Below are positions 1 to 10,560 of a stretch of DNA of 64,000 nt, in pieces. The translations under genes and the position numbers were made by a program. The notes under the pieces were generated by a model. That model had not been told where the DNA came from and did no database searches. It saw only the letters and a list, made by a program, of their open reading frames with translations. Positions within the stretch are counted from its first letter, which is position 1. Each line of letters opens with the position of its first letter. This stretch comes from Coriaria nepalensis (Eukaryota; Streptophyta; Magnoliopsida; Cucurbitales; Coriariaceae), in assembly GCA_027186245.1 (NCBI GenBank), contig CP114493.1, positions 2,983,501 to 3,047,500 on the forward strand. Direction: 5' to 3'.

Positions 1-245
1 CAACTCATCCATAAGATTCCCAATTTGAAGAATAAATACTACAAGAATCGAAACGGAAGACTTTTTTTTTTACAAATGATGGAAATACCACAAAATACTA
101 AAGGAGGAGATTGTGGTGTTCATACAATTAAGTATATAGAGTTTCATATGATAAGAATATATTACGAGAAATAAATAATGATATGATTAAGTTATATAAG
201 CATAAGATATATATTGACCTATATAGACATGTATGGGACATATGA
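1..245 (+). pseudogene. Ulp1-like (C48) cysteine protease, C-terminal remnant, probable MULE cargo
   Basis: The reading frame is open from base 1 to a stop at 172-174 and contains GGDCGVHTIKYIEF. This is the catalytic-cysteine block (GDCG) of the SUMO-protease-like C48 family found in plant Mutator and other DNA transposons. The family's tail continues in a second frame from about 159 (ILREINNDMIKLYKH, then IDLYRHVWDI) to a TGA at 243-245, so one frameshift near 156-160 splits the end. The N-terminal part with the catalytic His and Asp lies outside the window. It is on + and converges on the MULE transposase on -, so it probably belongs to the same element. It is too broken at its end to call functional. 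A host Ulp1 gene is less likely given the neighbour. Confidence 0.72.
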
Positions 246-285
246 GGAAACATGTGGGACATATGAGGAAACATGTGGGACATAT
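235..285 (+). repeat. 21-bp tandem repeat, about 2.4 copies
   Basis: Units start at 235, 256 and 277, each beginning GGGACATAT. The first two are identical 21-mers and the third is cut short. The array begins inside the last codons of the Ulp1-like frame and duplicates its stop codon. Confidence 0.9.
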
Positions 286-599
286 TGTTGTATGTATTTC
301 TTTTTCTATACTATATAAATATCATTATTTCCATTTATTAAAGCTTACCCATTAAACTTTAACTTTAACACTAAACAAAACTTAAATTCATATAAAACCC
401 TTTAACTTTAACATTAAACAAAATCTTACCTACCCTTAAAACATAAATGGATTCCAGTCCAATTTGGTCAAACTGAAATCATGTCCCGACTTTTAAACCT
501 ACGCTTAGAGTTAAAATGTTCAAGCTTTTGAAAACTGAAGAACAACTAAAGAACATCCGCATTTACCACATTTTCTTTTCCTCCATGTTTGTTCACCGG
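246..599. other. AT-rich spacer between convergent MULE genes
   Basis: No gene is seen. It contains a short direct repeat with 43-bp period, beginning CTTTAACTTTAAC at 357 and again at 400. It separates the end of the Ulp1-like remnant from the end of the transposase remnant. Confidence 0.5.
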
Positions 600-2930
600 T
601 TGAAGGTATATGTTCATTTTTTGGTCTTCTACTTTGTTTACGCACGATGAGTGGTAGAATGGATAAATTGATTATGCATATGCGGCCCTCCAATATTTAG
701 TGGGGTAGAATGGATCTTATAATAAGTACATACTCACATTTATAGACTTTACAATTGCTATGACATGTGCGTAAAAAATTCTATCCAAATCAAAGACCCT
801 ACATATGCAACTTTTTTCCTGTATGTTTACAATAACTCTAATATCATATTGTGTCACTTGAAACATATCAACATCCACACTATCATCCCTTCATTGTCCG
901 ATATTCTTCGTGTCTCTTTTCGAGTAGTTTCACTACCTTAGGAGTATTTCTTTCAATATCCTGATTCACTTAATTTCTTCTTGTGTTAAACCAAGTCCTC
1001 ATCATCTTCCTAATACTTTCGAGCAATGCTACAATTGGATATTCATGTGCATCCTTTAATGAAGTATTATGCAATTCATAAATATTATTTGTCATAATAT
1101 TGTATCTAAGACCGTGGAAATAAGCTCTTAACGAGTGTGCAAAACCAATATCTTTCACGTAAGATTCCACACTAGGATGTACTCTTCTGATATCAAAGAA
1201 GTATTTATTGAAATCTTCTATCGTATATGCTTTACTTACCGTCTTGCATAGAAAGGTCATTCCACCACTCATAAATTTTGACTTGATATTTTGCCCGATG
1301 TGACAAATAAATGCACCATGTTTTAAATTTGGGAAAACACTTTGTATAACATTTCTAATACTCTACGCTCGATATGAAATAATCACCAAATTGAGAGTAT
1401 CAAGTATTATTTCTCGAAGCTTAGTCAAGAACCAATTCCACGATTCATCGTTCTTTGAGTCAACTATAGCCCATGCTAATGGATATAGTTGTTTGTTAGC
1501 ATCTTGTGTGATTGCAGTTAGAAGAGTCCCTCTATATTTACCCTTCAGAAAGGTCCAATCAATACAAATAACCTTTCGCATTAAATAGAACCCCTTAATG
1601 CATGCTATAAAAGGTATGAAAAAAAAAATAAATCTTTCTCCTTCATCCGTTAGAATTGCAGTTATAGTATCCAGATTCATAAGTTTCATCATGGTAGAAT
1701 AATATGATAACCTTGCGTAACTATCTTCGGCCGTACCTTTAACAAAATTATGTGCAATAGACCTTGCTTTCCTTGCCTTCCAATAAGTAATATGTACCAT
1801 CATATTATTTTGGGCTAAATGTTTGATAATTTTTGGAGTAAGACTTTTGTTAGTACCACTAAAACTATTCATCACATGTAGTCAAATTACCAATGCCAAT
1901 GCTTTCCAATATTTGTGACGTGAGGAGTCCAAACTACATATATATTGGTCATTATAATTACGAATTTGGAAGTGAAAAATATTTCTTACATGTAGCACGA
2001 GCATCCACTTACAACTTGAATATACACAACCAATAATATACGTAGTTTTATCTGAGTTCTTCACCTTGAGTTCAAAATTCTGTCGAATCGCATGCATATT
2101 TGCAGATGCATTTTTGGGTTATTTTTCGAATCAAATAAGTAAGTGCAATAAAACTCATCTCTGCTCCTTGAGAAGAAGAAATCAAGAGTACATTACTTTT
2201 AATGCCGCTAGAAAAACCAATACTAGGAAAAGAATTGACATAATAATCATTATCGCCCTCGTATTCATTTTCCAATTATTGAATAATAGGTGGCGGCAAA
2301 TCGGGAGGAACCGTATTATCTGAAAGAGATAAAATATAAATTATAAGTACTACTCCATCAAAGAAATCACCCTCGTACAAAAGAAAACTATGATTAATTT
2401 CAATGTTGTGATAATTATCACATTCTTCCTATGTTCTTCTAAAATTGTCATCTTCATCCTCCATATCATCCTTATTCTCTTCATCATCCTCAACCTCAAT
2501 CTTGGAATCAACATGTTGGTACATATCCAGATTCATACCCTAATTTAGATATTCACCATTACTATCAACATAACTCATACAATTCTCATTTTCAATATTA
2601 TCAAGATTGGGTAGCTCTCAAACATGAACATCACTTCTTCTCATTCGGAATTAACGTCGCATATAATGGAGAGGAATTACCCGAAAATGCATTGTATAAA
2701 AAGAACTTCATATCTGCCTCATTTTTTATAAATATTAGATGAGTGATGGATGACAATAATGACTTGTATGTTATTTCATACCAACTACACTAGGATCAAC
2801 GCAAATATTATTGCAAACCACTTCTAACAAATCACCGAAGCTTATGCCTATTTTAACTAGAATATATTATTCCATCATTCTCAATCCTTTGGTACCTAAG
2901 ATTTCGATAATTTTCAAATGCCATCATCAT
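600..2930 (-). pseudogene. Mutator-like (MULE) transposase, degenerate
   Basis: Reading leftward: an acidic N-terminal region starts near 2925 (MAFENYRNLRYQ). The MuDR-type DNA-binding segment is at 2097-1882 (HAIRQNFELKVK, then CKWMLVLHVR and CSLDSSRHKYWKA). The MULE catalytic domain is at 1875-1363 (VICIDWTFLKGKYRGTLLTA, then YPLAWAIVDSKNDESWNWFL). The C-terminal catalytic half is at 1272-970 (AYFHGLRYNIMTNNIYELHN). A SWIM-like zinc finger follows at about 880-700 (SCICRVFDLDRIFYAH), then a basic tail near 620. The 2097-970 segments share one frame, interrupted by TGA at 1882-1884 and TAG at 1363-1365. The second catalytic Asp of the usual SDRH motif reads Tyr (ISYRA), and the last SWIM Cys reads Tyr. 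There are frameshifts N-terminal of the DNA-binding domain. The protein is inactive. Confidence 0.88.
2345..2640 (-). repeat. MULE 5' segment, copy 1 of a local duplication
   Basis: This part of the transposase N-terminal coding region (acidic Asp/Glu-rich stretch on -) is repeated in the same orientation at about 3866-4140. Shared blocks include TATGATTAATTT, the CTCATTTTCAATATTA tract and the AGCTCTCAA end point, which is CGCTCTCAA in copy 2. Confidence 0.75.
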
Positions 2931-3052
2931 CTATCTATTTCTCATCGAAATATATTGCTATGAATACAGATGATGTCATTAAAAAAAAATTAAGAAATTT
3001 GATATCAATATTTAAAATAAATATATATATGATTTCATCAGATAATTTTTTT

Positions 3053-3480
3053 AGTTTTTAGCTCTATTTTGATTTTTATTTATAAATACTTTAATTTAAA
3101 TTTATTTTACTTTTAAATATAAAAAAGTTGAAATTATCTTAATAACTCTTTTGCATTCGCTTCTTATTCTTCTTTCTTCTTGTCTTTTTCTCTCTTTCTC
3201 TCATCTTTCTCCTGACTTTTTATAAGATGACAAAGAAGACGATATTACTCCTCCGATTTACTCCTGACTCTTATTCCTTTGAGTAACATCTAATTTACTC
3301 CCGACTCTAAGTTTAAGACAAAGTTATGAATACGGAAGTAAAAATCTATATTCGTACCTGTTTCAATATATATATTTTGATCAATTTTAGTCTAGTGAAA
3401 ATTAGACTGAAATATTAGTATCGGTCTAAGATTTCGGCCCAATTTTCACTCGATTGAAATCTGAATCCAGATTTCGGTTC
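3053..3480 (+). repeat. Inverted repeat arm 1, candidate MULE terminal inverted repeat
   Basis: About 400 bp match the reverse complement of 4140-4534, including a conserved AGAGTCGGGAGTAAAT block (reverse complement at 3290-3312; forward at 4290-4306). The arm lies just upstream of the transposase start, where a long MULE TIR would be expected. Because the second arm does not flank the other end of the same body, simple TIR status is not proven. Divergence between arms is clear but moderate. Confidence 0.7.
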
Positions 3481-3569
3481 AAGATTAAAATCTTACATTT
3501 GTTTTTTTATCAAAAAATAATAATAACATTTGTATTAAATTTAATTTTTTTTTTAAATTTTATAATTTT

Positions 3570-3865
3570 TAGATTATTTTATTATAAAATAAGTTAAATT
3601 TATCATGTAATTTAAAATAAAATCAATTTTAATAACAAAGAAAATTTAATTAGAACCTAAAGTCCATAAATTATAAGTTTAATTTCTGTTTGACACTCCG
3701 GACAAGAAAACAAATAAAAGACTTTAGAACAAAGAAAAGGGTAGATAGGGTAATTTGAGTGAGGGGTCTCTGTTGCATGCATATTTGAAAAAGACACAGT
3801 GCTCACTCTACAAACCCCGACTGCAATGGCGCTGATTAAGATGTGAGAGAGAGGAGGGAGGAAAG
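3570..3865 (+). repeat. Direct repeat H, copy 1
   Basis: About 300 bp are repeated at 4668-4985 in the same orientation with high identity, including GGGGTCTCTG, GCATGCATATTTGAAAAAG and GGCGCTGATTAAGATG. No coding function is recognised. Copy 2 has an expanded GA run that is nearly absent here. Confidence 0.85.
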
Positions 3866-4140
3866 TATTATTCTATTAAAGAAATTATTTTTGTATAAAT
3901 AAAAATTATGATTAATTTTATTATTGTGATCATTATTATAATTTTCTAATGTTTTTTTTATAATTTCTTTATTTTCATTCTCTTATCCTCGTTTTCTTTA
4001 TCATTCTCAATCCCAATCTCAGAATTTACATTTCGGTATACATTCAAATTCAAATAATGATTTAGATTTTCATCATTATTATTAATTTGATTAATAAAAT
4101 TCTCATTTTCAATATTACTAAGATTTGGTCGCTCTCAAGA
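3866..4140 (-). repeat. MULE 5' segment, copy 2
   Basis: This is a decayed duplicate of 2345-2640. It starts where repeat H copy 1 ends and stops abruptly at about 4138, where it joins the second inverted arm. Confidence 0.7.
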
Positions 4141-4534
4141 TTCTAGTAAAAATTAAGTGGAATCTTGGATCGATATCAAGATTTCAATCCAATTTTTATT
4201 GGACAGAAATTGATCTAAACATATATATTAAAACGGATATAAATATAGCTTATTACTTCCATATTCACAATTTCATCTCAAACTTAGAGTCGGGAGTAAA
4301 TCAAATGTTACTGAAAGGAATAAGAGTTGAGAGTAAATCGGAGAAGTAAGGTCGTCTTCTTCGTCATCTTATAGATTGTCGGGAGAAAGATGAGATAAAG
4401 AGATAAAGAAATAATAAGAAAGAAGAATAAGAAGCAAACATGGTTAAAGATAATTTCAATTTTTTTTAATTTTAAAATAAAATAAATTAAAATAAAAATA
4501 TTTATAAATAAAAATCAACATAGAGGTAACAAAT
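4140..4534 (-). repeat. Inverted repeat arm 2
   Basis: This is the reverse complement of 3053-3480. It lies between the second MULE 5' fragment and the second copy of repeat H. Relative to copy 1 of the duplication, the arm is flipped. Confidence 0.75.
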
Positions 4535-4667
4535 AAAAAATTTATTTGAGAAAATGGTAATTAACTATACTCCCTTCTCAAAATAAGAAAAATTGATGAC
4601 CGAATGTTTTAATAAAATTTTTAATATTTGTTTCGAATACTTTCTATACAAAAAATAATGGCATTTA

Positions 4668-4942
4668 AGATAATTTTATTATAAAATAAAGTTAAATATA
4701 TTATGTAATTTAAAATAACATCAATTTTAATAATGAATAAAATTTAATTAGAACCTATAAAGTCCATAAATTATAAGTTAAAATTCCGTTTGACACTCCG
4801 GACAGAAAACAAATAAAAGACGTAAGAAAAAATAAAAAGGTAGCTAGGGTAATTTGAGCGAGGGGTCTCTGCTGCATGCATATTTGAAAAAGACACAGTG
4901 CTCACTCTGCAAACCGCCACTGCGATGGCGCTGATTAAGATG

Positions 4943-4973
<31 letters not shown>

Positions 4974-4985
4974 AAGGGAGGAAAG
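4668..4985 (+). repeat. Direct repeat H, copy 2, with (GA)n expansion
   Basis: This matches 3570-3865. A (GA)13-14 run occupies about 4942-4968; copy 1 has only a few GA units there. The long open frame antisense to this region (4844-5110) looks like a by-product of the GA run and is not called as a gene. Confidence 0.85.
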
Positions 4986-5614
4986 TGATTACTATTATGA
5001 ATGGTGTCTGGTAGTGTCTGTGTTAGGGGGCGTTGAGAAGGACGAGTGATGAGTCTGAGTCTGACATTTAAACCCCTTAGGCCCTTATTGACAGTGGCAC
5101 TGAAAACCATGCTACTTTTTATTTATTGACAATTTCCTCCTCCCACTCTTTCCATTTATATGTCATATTATTACAAAATAAAAGTAATATTCAAGAAAAA
5201 AAAAAAAACAACAACCACTCATGACTTGTCAGTACGTAATCACTGCTCCCTCTCTCTCAATATTTCTCTCTCCTCTCAGCAAATTCGCCCGACTAGCAGG
5301 TACTGCATGTATTGATTTTATATACTTTATAAATTTTGGTTAGTACAGTTCTTCAATGCTCTACGAAAAAAAGGGTCTTTTCTAGCTCTCCACACAACCT
5401 CCAGTGCTACTACTAGTCATTTATCTTGGAATAATCACAAACACTCACGACCTGGATAGTAATAACGTAAGAATCAATAACTAGAATACAAAAATAAGAA
5501 AAAAGGTACTATTTCTTCATTGAAAAATAAAAAGAAGAAATATAGAAATAGCTAATGAGTTACTTTAGACCATACCCATTTATCAACATCATGGGTTATA
5601 CCCATTTATCAACA
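4986..5614. other. 3' flank of the IDD gene
   Basis: No coding sequence is recognised. This region should contain the 3' UTR and polyadenylation site of the minus-strand IDD gene, but no single site can be chosen by eye. A short direct repeat (CCCATTTATCAACATCATGG) at 5577-5620 overlaps the stop-codon region. Confidence 0.4.
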
Positions 5615-7788
5615 TCATGGGTTATTACTAACATATTTGGGAAGAACAATATTACTGGTCAGATTATTATTATGATCGCCATCTGTAGTAATCACCGACA
5701 TGTAACTAAACACCAACGAGTTTTCTTCATGAGGAGCAGTACTGCTTACCGTACTCGTATTCATATTAACCGTTCTTTCTTGATGATGAAACCGTTGCTG
5801 ACAATTTTGACAAGTGATTTGAAGAAGGGTAGAGTTGATCTGTTTGATCGCTTCTTGTCTCAAAGCTTGAGCCTTTTTCAACTCGATCTGGGCTTGCTGC
5901 CTCATTCTCTTTGCATTAGCAAGCTCTTTCTCGGCTAAATCAATCTCTAACTTTGCTTGCTTTCTTGCTTCTTCTGCATAGCTCTTCTCTTCAATAGCCA
6001 CCCTAATCACCTGCTGATCACAGTTACCAACTTTCTCTTTATTATCATTACCATTATTATCATTTCTCATCACAGCTTTTCTTGATTCTTTTGTGTGATG
6101 ATCATGATCAAAATCGCTTGAACCGATAGAGAGCTGCAACCGGGTAGAACGGTTTTCGTCTTGTATGGTGTTATTTGATGCGGTGGAGAGTTGAAGCTCT
6201 AGATTGTATCTTGTATTATTACTAACAATGGTGGAATCATGAGTGTGGTGTTGATCTCGGTCGGTTGGCTTTGGCGCCAGTAATAAAGCAGCTCGATTAG
6301 CAGCAACAGTAACAGCAGCTGCAGCAGTAATGCTAATCGGAGTACTGCTGAAGTTGGTATCACTTGATGGGCTTGGACTAGAAGCTGTTCGAGACAAACA
6401 TGGAGTTTGGAATATTGTCTGTGATTCTGATTGCAGACGTCCCATGTTGCAAGCATCTTGATGTTCTATGAAACTCTCTACCCTATATATTAATTAATTA
6501 AAAAAAAAAGAAGGAAATAAAAGGGAAAGTTGTGAATTACATATGGAAGTTATAAAGTAACAAGAAGGAGATGCTTGGTCATTAAAAGGAGCAACAATAT
6601 AATATTAATTTATTTAGACAGAGTTAGATTGTGGGATGGATGTCAATTAATTATTAATTAGTGTAATTACATAAAGGACTAGGTAATTGGGAGTAAAAGC
6701 ATATTAAATTGAATAAGATAATCTTAAAATGGGGTTACATTCTCATTCTGGGTCATCCTCGACTGCCAAAAGGATTTCAAATCTACGTCGATCCCATCTA
6801 CACTACTCAAATAAAAACAGGATTTTTGGGAAATGTGTTGCAAGTAAGCAGTCAAACTCAATTTTTTTTTTTTTTTAAATAATTAGGTCAAAACCCAATT
6901 TTTAAACAAAGAGACCTCAATTGTAAAGGGCAAATTCCAACATACAATCATAATCTATCTTGAAGATACATGCATATATATAGCTACCTAGAGAAAGCTC
7001 TACATATGTAGACTGATAGCTATAATCAAGCATATAAAACCCAGATTAATCCATAACATAAAAAAATACTTGATTATATATAAACAGATAGTATATATAT
7101 GATATTAAAAAAAAGAAAAACAAAAGAGAGAGAGAGAGATGTATCTATATATATATATACGTACCTTGAGAAAACCCGACCACAATCACAAGAATGTCCT
7201 CTAGTACCACAGGTCTTAAGGTGAGCCTTGTAATCAGATTGAACAGCATAGCCCTTGGAACATTTCTCGCAAACCCACTGTCTATGACTGCTATGTTTCC
7301 GTCGAAAATGCTTCTTTATCCCGACAAGATCTCCGAGAGCATGACATGGATCGTGGTGCAAGCAGGTAGGCTCGGGACAGACGAACACCCTCTTCCTCAC
7401 AAGTGGCGTCTCTCTCTTCAACAGCTTCCATGGCACTTTGTGCCTCCTCCTATGCATCTGCAGATTCTGGTCTCTTTGAAACCCTTGGTTGCAGATCTCA
7501 CACACGTATCGATCTGATTCCAGTAATGTCTTGGGCGAGAGCGATACCACCTCAGCATCTGGATCTATACATATATATTAACATAAATGTTATTACCTTA
7601 ATGAATATCAAGAAAATTATATGTCGGAAGCAAACCGTATATATATCTACATGTCTATATATACCTGGAGTTCCAGCGGGTCTCCTTTTCCTCTTGTTGT
7701 TGTTGTTGTTGATGCTTCTGTTTTCTAAGCAAGAGAAGGGCTCGGAGGAATTAGAGGGAAGAGACGAGGAAGAGTTATTTGGTAGCAT
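5615..7788 (-). CDS. INDETERMINATE-DOMAIN C2H2 zinc-finger transcription factor, SGR5/IDD14-16 type
   Basis: The gene has three exons on minus: 7788-7665, 7564-7165 and 6482-5615. They join as complement(5615..6482,7165..7564,7665..7788) and encode 463 aa. Splices are GT-AG: CCAG|gtat / atag|ATCC and CAAG|gtac / atag|GGTA. Features: KRKRR nuclear-localisation stretch at 32-36; ZF1 C63/C66/H79/H83; ZF2 C104/C109/H127/H132; ZF3 (C2HC) C140/C143/H156/C160; ZF4 (CCHC) C167/C169/H182/C186. Next come the family block NMGRLQSES (187 on) and TASSPSPSSDTNFSSTP, an EAR-like LELQL near 269-273, and LQLSIGS near 290. An alanine-rich stretch lies near 228-237. A coiled coil spans about 336-395 (AEEARKQAKLEIDLAEKELA), followed by CQNCQQRF. 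The coiled coil and motifs place it with SHOOT GRAVITROPISM5/IDD14/IDD16, nuclear regulators of gravitropism, auxin genes and starch-related growth. The exact orthologue is not decidable here. It appears intact. Confidence 0.95.
6483..7164 (-). other. IDD gene intron 2
   Basis: 682 bp between the zinc-finger exon and the C-terminal exon, splitting the Arg-175 codon (AG|G). AT-rich, with TA and GA microsatellite runs near the donor (7125-7160). Confidence 0.9.
7565..7664 (-). other. IDD gene intron 1
   Basis: 100 bp, splitting the Asp-42 codon (G|AT). Retention keeps the frame open for 36 more codons before a stop at 7552-7554, giving a 78-aa product without any zinc finger. Confidence 0.9.
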
Positions 7789-7922
7789 GGGATTGATTTA
7801 GGGGTTGTTGTTTAACTCTGGAAAAGGGGATGCGGATCTTTTGAGGAGGATGAGTTTATCGATTTGAGCTCTAGTGATGGAAGGATAGTGGATAGGGTGG
7901 GAACGAGGAAAGGAGGCCAGGG

Positions 7923-7924
<2 letters not shown>

Positions 7925-7959
<35 letters not shown>
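7925..7959 (+). repeat. (GA)17 microsatellite
   Basis: An uninterrupted GA run lies about 140 bp upstream of the IDD start codon, so it is probably in the 5' UTR. Confidence 0.95.
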
Positions 7960-7962
<3 letters not shown>

Positions 7963-8157
7963 CTATAGCTAGGAATTAGCTATTGCTTTCGGTTACTTGA
8001 GCTTTCTTTTAACTAGCTTTTTAAGCTTTCAGCTTTTTTTCTTTTTTGCTAGCAACTAGCTTTCTGAAATCTCCCTGTTTCTTCAAACCCTCATCTTCAG
8101 CAAGTGATCATGTTGTGGAGTCTTCTCTTCTTAATATCCTTAGAGAGAGGAGAGAGA

Positions 8158-8250
8158 GCCCCACAAGCAGAAAGAGAGAGAAAGAGAGAGAAAGAGAGAG
8201 AAAGAGAGAGAAAGAGAGAGAAAGAGAGAGGAAGAGAGTCCCACAAGCAG
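8158..8250 (+). repeat. 10-bp minisatellite (AAAGAGAGAG) x6 flanked by a short direct repeat
   Basis: Six exact units run from 8171 to 8230. On each side lies CCCACAAGCAG (8160-8170 and 8240-8250), so the array sits inside a short duplication. Basic open frames through it are by-products of the repeat. Confidence 0.95.
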
Positions 8251-8420
8251 CAGGAAAAAAAACATCCACATAAAGAAACAAAAACATATAATTAATATAT
8301 ATATTTAAAAATAATAGAAAATGAAAAAACATTTTAAAAAAAAGAAAATACATGTAAAGTAGCTTCTTCTTTTCAATCTCCCACATGTGCACCTGCTTTT
8401 TGTTTTTCCTATACTCACTG

Positions 8421-9839
8421 TAAAGTTAGGGGGGTAAAGGAAAATGTCTGTATTTGACAAAAGTGCCCTTTACTACAACTTACTCTTCTTTAATCAGTCG
8501 AGTGAAAAATTGTAAAGAGCTTTACTATAAAGGTGATATCATATGAGCATGTGAAGTCACCTTCAAGGGGCGTGGTAGTCAATGAATCATAATCTCTGTG
8601 CTTCCTAAATGCTTGCTTTTTTTCCCACCACTATTTTGTGACCTAATAATATCCTCCATTTCCCTACCCTCTTCACCAGAACCCCCCCAATAATACTTTC
8701 TTATTGGTTGCACACTATCATTTGAAAACATATGATTTAAGAGGTGCAAATTATTGCTGGATCTGAGATTATTCAATATGATGTAAGTAAGTTTATTTAA
8801 ATTTTTTTTACCTTCTTCTCTAACAAAATTTAAGAAGAGTAGAGAGATAATTTTGGTGGATTAAAAATAAATAATAAATAAAAAATAAAAAATAAAAAAC
8901 AGAAAACGTTGACCCCAAAGACTGGGCCTGTTTATAGCTTAGAGAAACCTTCAAGGTGTCCGACGGGAATCTCTAAAACTACGAGGGTGCTAATTGTCAT
9001 TTTAACTAACTTCAGGGGCCCAATACTAATTTTGTATATTTAAGAACTATATAGACTGGTGTTGGTATCCAATAAAGCTGTTTACCTTGTGGAGAGCTTG
9101 AGTGCTAAGCATGCTATCAGTTTGTAATTAGATCTTAATGCTTAATAGATATTAATTTTTTTAAAAAAATGATCTATGAAATTATCAGATGAAGGTGAAT
9201 AATCGGGATTAACCAATTTAGTTGGTGCGAACAAGAAGTAAATTAAGGTTTAAGTTCATCAGAACTATACTATATATATATATATGAAAAATCAGTAAAT
9301 CAAAGAAAGATATATCTAGATAAAAAAACTTAAACAATGACTATTTTTTAATATTTGAAATACTTGTCGGGTTATAGTAAGACATAAATATTATATACGT
9401 GAAACTCAGAATAATATCATTCTTTTGAACCTTAATCAACTTCATAATACGTAAATATGAAGTTGGCAAATAGTTATATTACTATTAGCTAAATTTTGAT
9501 ATGATCATCCACCCCTTCCTTGAAGATATGAAAACCAATGTGTCTTCATGCATCACTGTAACCTTAAAGAAGAAGAGAATATAAAAATTAAAGAAATTAT
9601 AAGAATAATTTATTATATTCTTAGCGTATCAATTTTTTTTTTTTAGCAACCTTTTATAAAATTTGATTAGCAAGAAACAAAATATAAACAAATAAAAATA
9701 TATTTTCTACATTCTTTACACTAATATAAAAGATCCAAAATTTTCAGTCTTGCAAACATGCGATTAAAGAAGCTACAATATTATAGATGAAGCAAGAGAA
9801 AGAAATGAAAGTAATGCTACGAAGCTTTTACAGAGAATG
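8421..9839. other. Intergenic, no recognised gene
   Basis: Mixed AT-rich sequence. Open frames are short and show no familiar domain on either strand. Notable only for short homopolymer and TA runs. Confidence 0.5.
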
Positions 9840-10560
9840 AAAGTGAGTTAAGTAATCTGATCATCCCAAGAAGAGAGATGAGAATTAATGTGGAGAATAG
9901 CTTTCAAATCATGCCAAACTGAAGAGGAGAAAGGGCAATAACCGAAGATGTGGTATCTAGTTTTGCCACTATGGAGACTAAGAGGACAAACATTACAAAA
10001 AGGAATGCCGTAGAGCATACTATGGTCTTGAGTGGAGAGACCGTTGGAGATGGCGAGCCAAGCCACAAAAGAGTGTCTAGGCCTTTAGCCCAAAAGAACT
10101 TTTCCCAAGTAACCCTAGACCCTTTAGAATGAAAATGATCTCAAGCAATTGAGATGGAGAAATTATCGGTGGAGTGGGCCAAAGTGAAGCGGTCCCACTG
10201 GCCGTTGGAGGGGAGAAGGGAAGAGGGGATGAAATCTTGGACTTCTCTACGAAGGTTTGATCTTACTCGGCAAGGGGGAGAGGAACAACTAAGTGTTACC
10301 ATCAATAATATCACAAACTTTAAGGCTGTTGCTACTACCAGAACTAGTAATTATATTGTCACCAATTAAAGTAACAATAATCCCATTGTGAACCCAAGGG
10401 TCAAACAAAAGAGAAGTAGAAAATCCATCACCAATTTTCTAAATGAAAGTGGAGTAGGCTCGGGGCCTAGCTTTAAAGATTTTCCTCCAATACCAAGTGC
10501 AAGAACTAGGAATTGGCCAAACCCGAAAATGCATTTCCTTTCTCAAGAGACATAATTAAA
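9840..10560 (-). pseudogene. LINE (non-LTR retrotransposon) reverse transcriptase C-terminus with zf-RVT
   Basis: Reading leftward, 10530-10370 gives a decayed CTWYWRKIFKARPRAYS block, then KIGDGFSTSLLFDPWV. This is the G-DG-S-F--D-W motif that follows the polymerase in plant LINEs. After a gap, 10110-9848 gives WEKFFWAKGLDTLL, AISNGLSTQDHSM and NVCPLSLHSGKTRYHIFGYC, then PFSSSVWHDL. That is the reverse-transcriptase zinc-binding domain with C-x2-C and H-x4-C residues. Stops and frameshifts interrupt it. The polymerase core and the 5' end are missing, the usual 5'-truncated form. Confidence 0.8.

Larger units (their letters stand above)
7789..8420 (-). promoter_or_regulatory. IDD 5' leader and proximal upstream region, microsatellite-rich
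   Basis: Read on minus, this is the region upstream of the IDD ATG. It carries long CT runs (the GA run at 7925-7959 and the 10-bp array at 8171-8230 on +) and an AT-rich TATA-like stretch near 8288-8308. CT-rich leaders are common in plant genes. The start of transcription cannot be placed from sequence alone. Confidence 0.4.

Noticed and set aside
4844..5110. 88-codon frame on - upstream of the duplicated H repeat
   Set aside because: It runs through the GA expansion, and its partner copy at 3570-3865 does not keep the frame.
5555..5938. 127-codon open frame on + over the IDD last exon
   Set aside because: It is antisense to clear coiled-coil coding sequence and has no domain.
7194..7801. 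Open frames on + across the zinc-finger exon
   Set aside because: They are mirror frames of the conserved zinc-finger exon.
8046..8295. Arg/Glu/Lys-rich frames on + and a Phe/Ser/Leu-rich frame on -
   Set aside because: They are produced by the AAAGAGAGAG array and its flanks; composition is purely repeat-driven.
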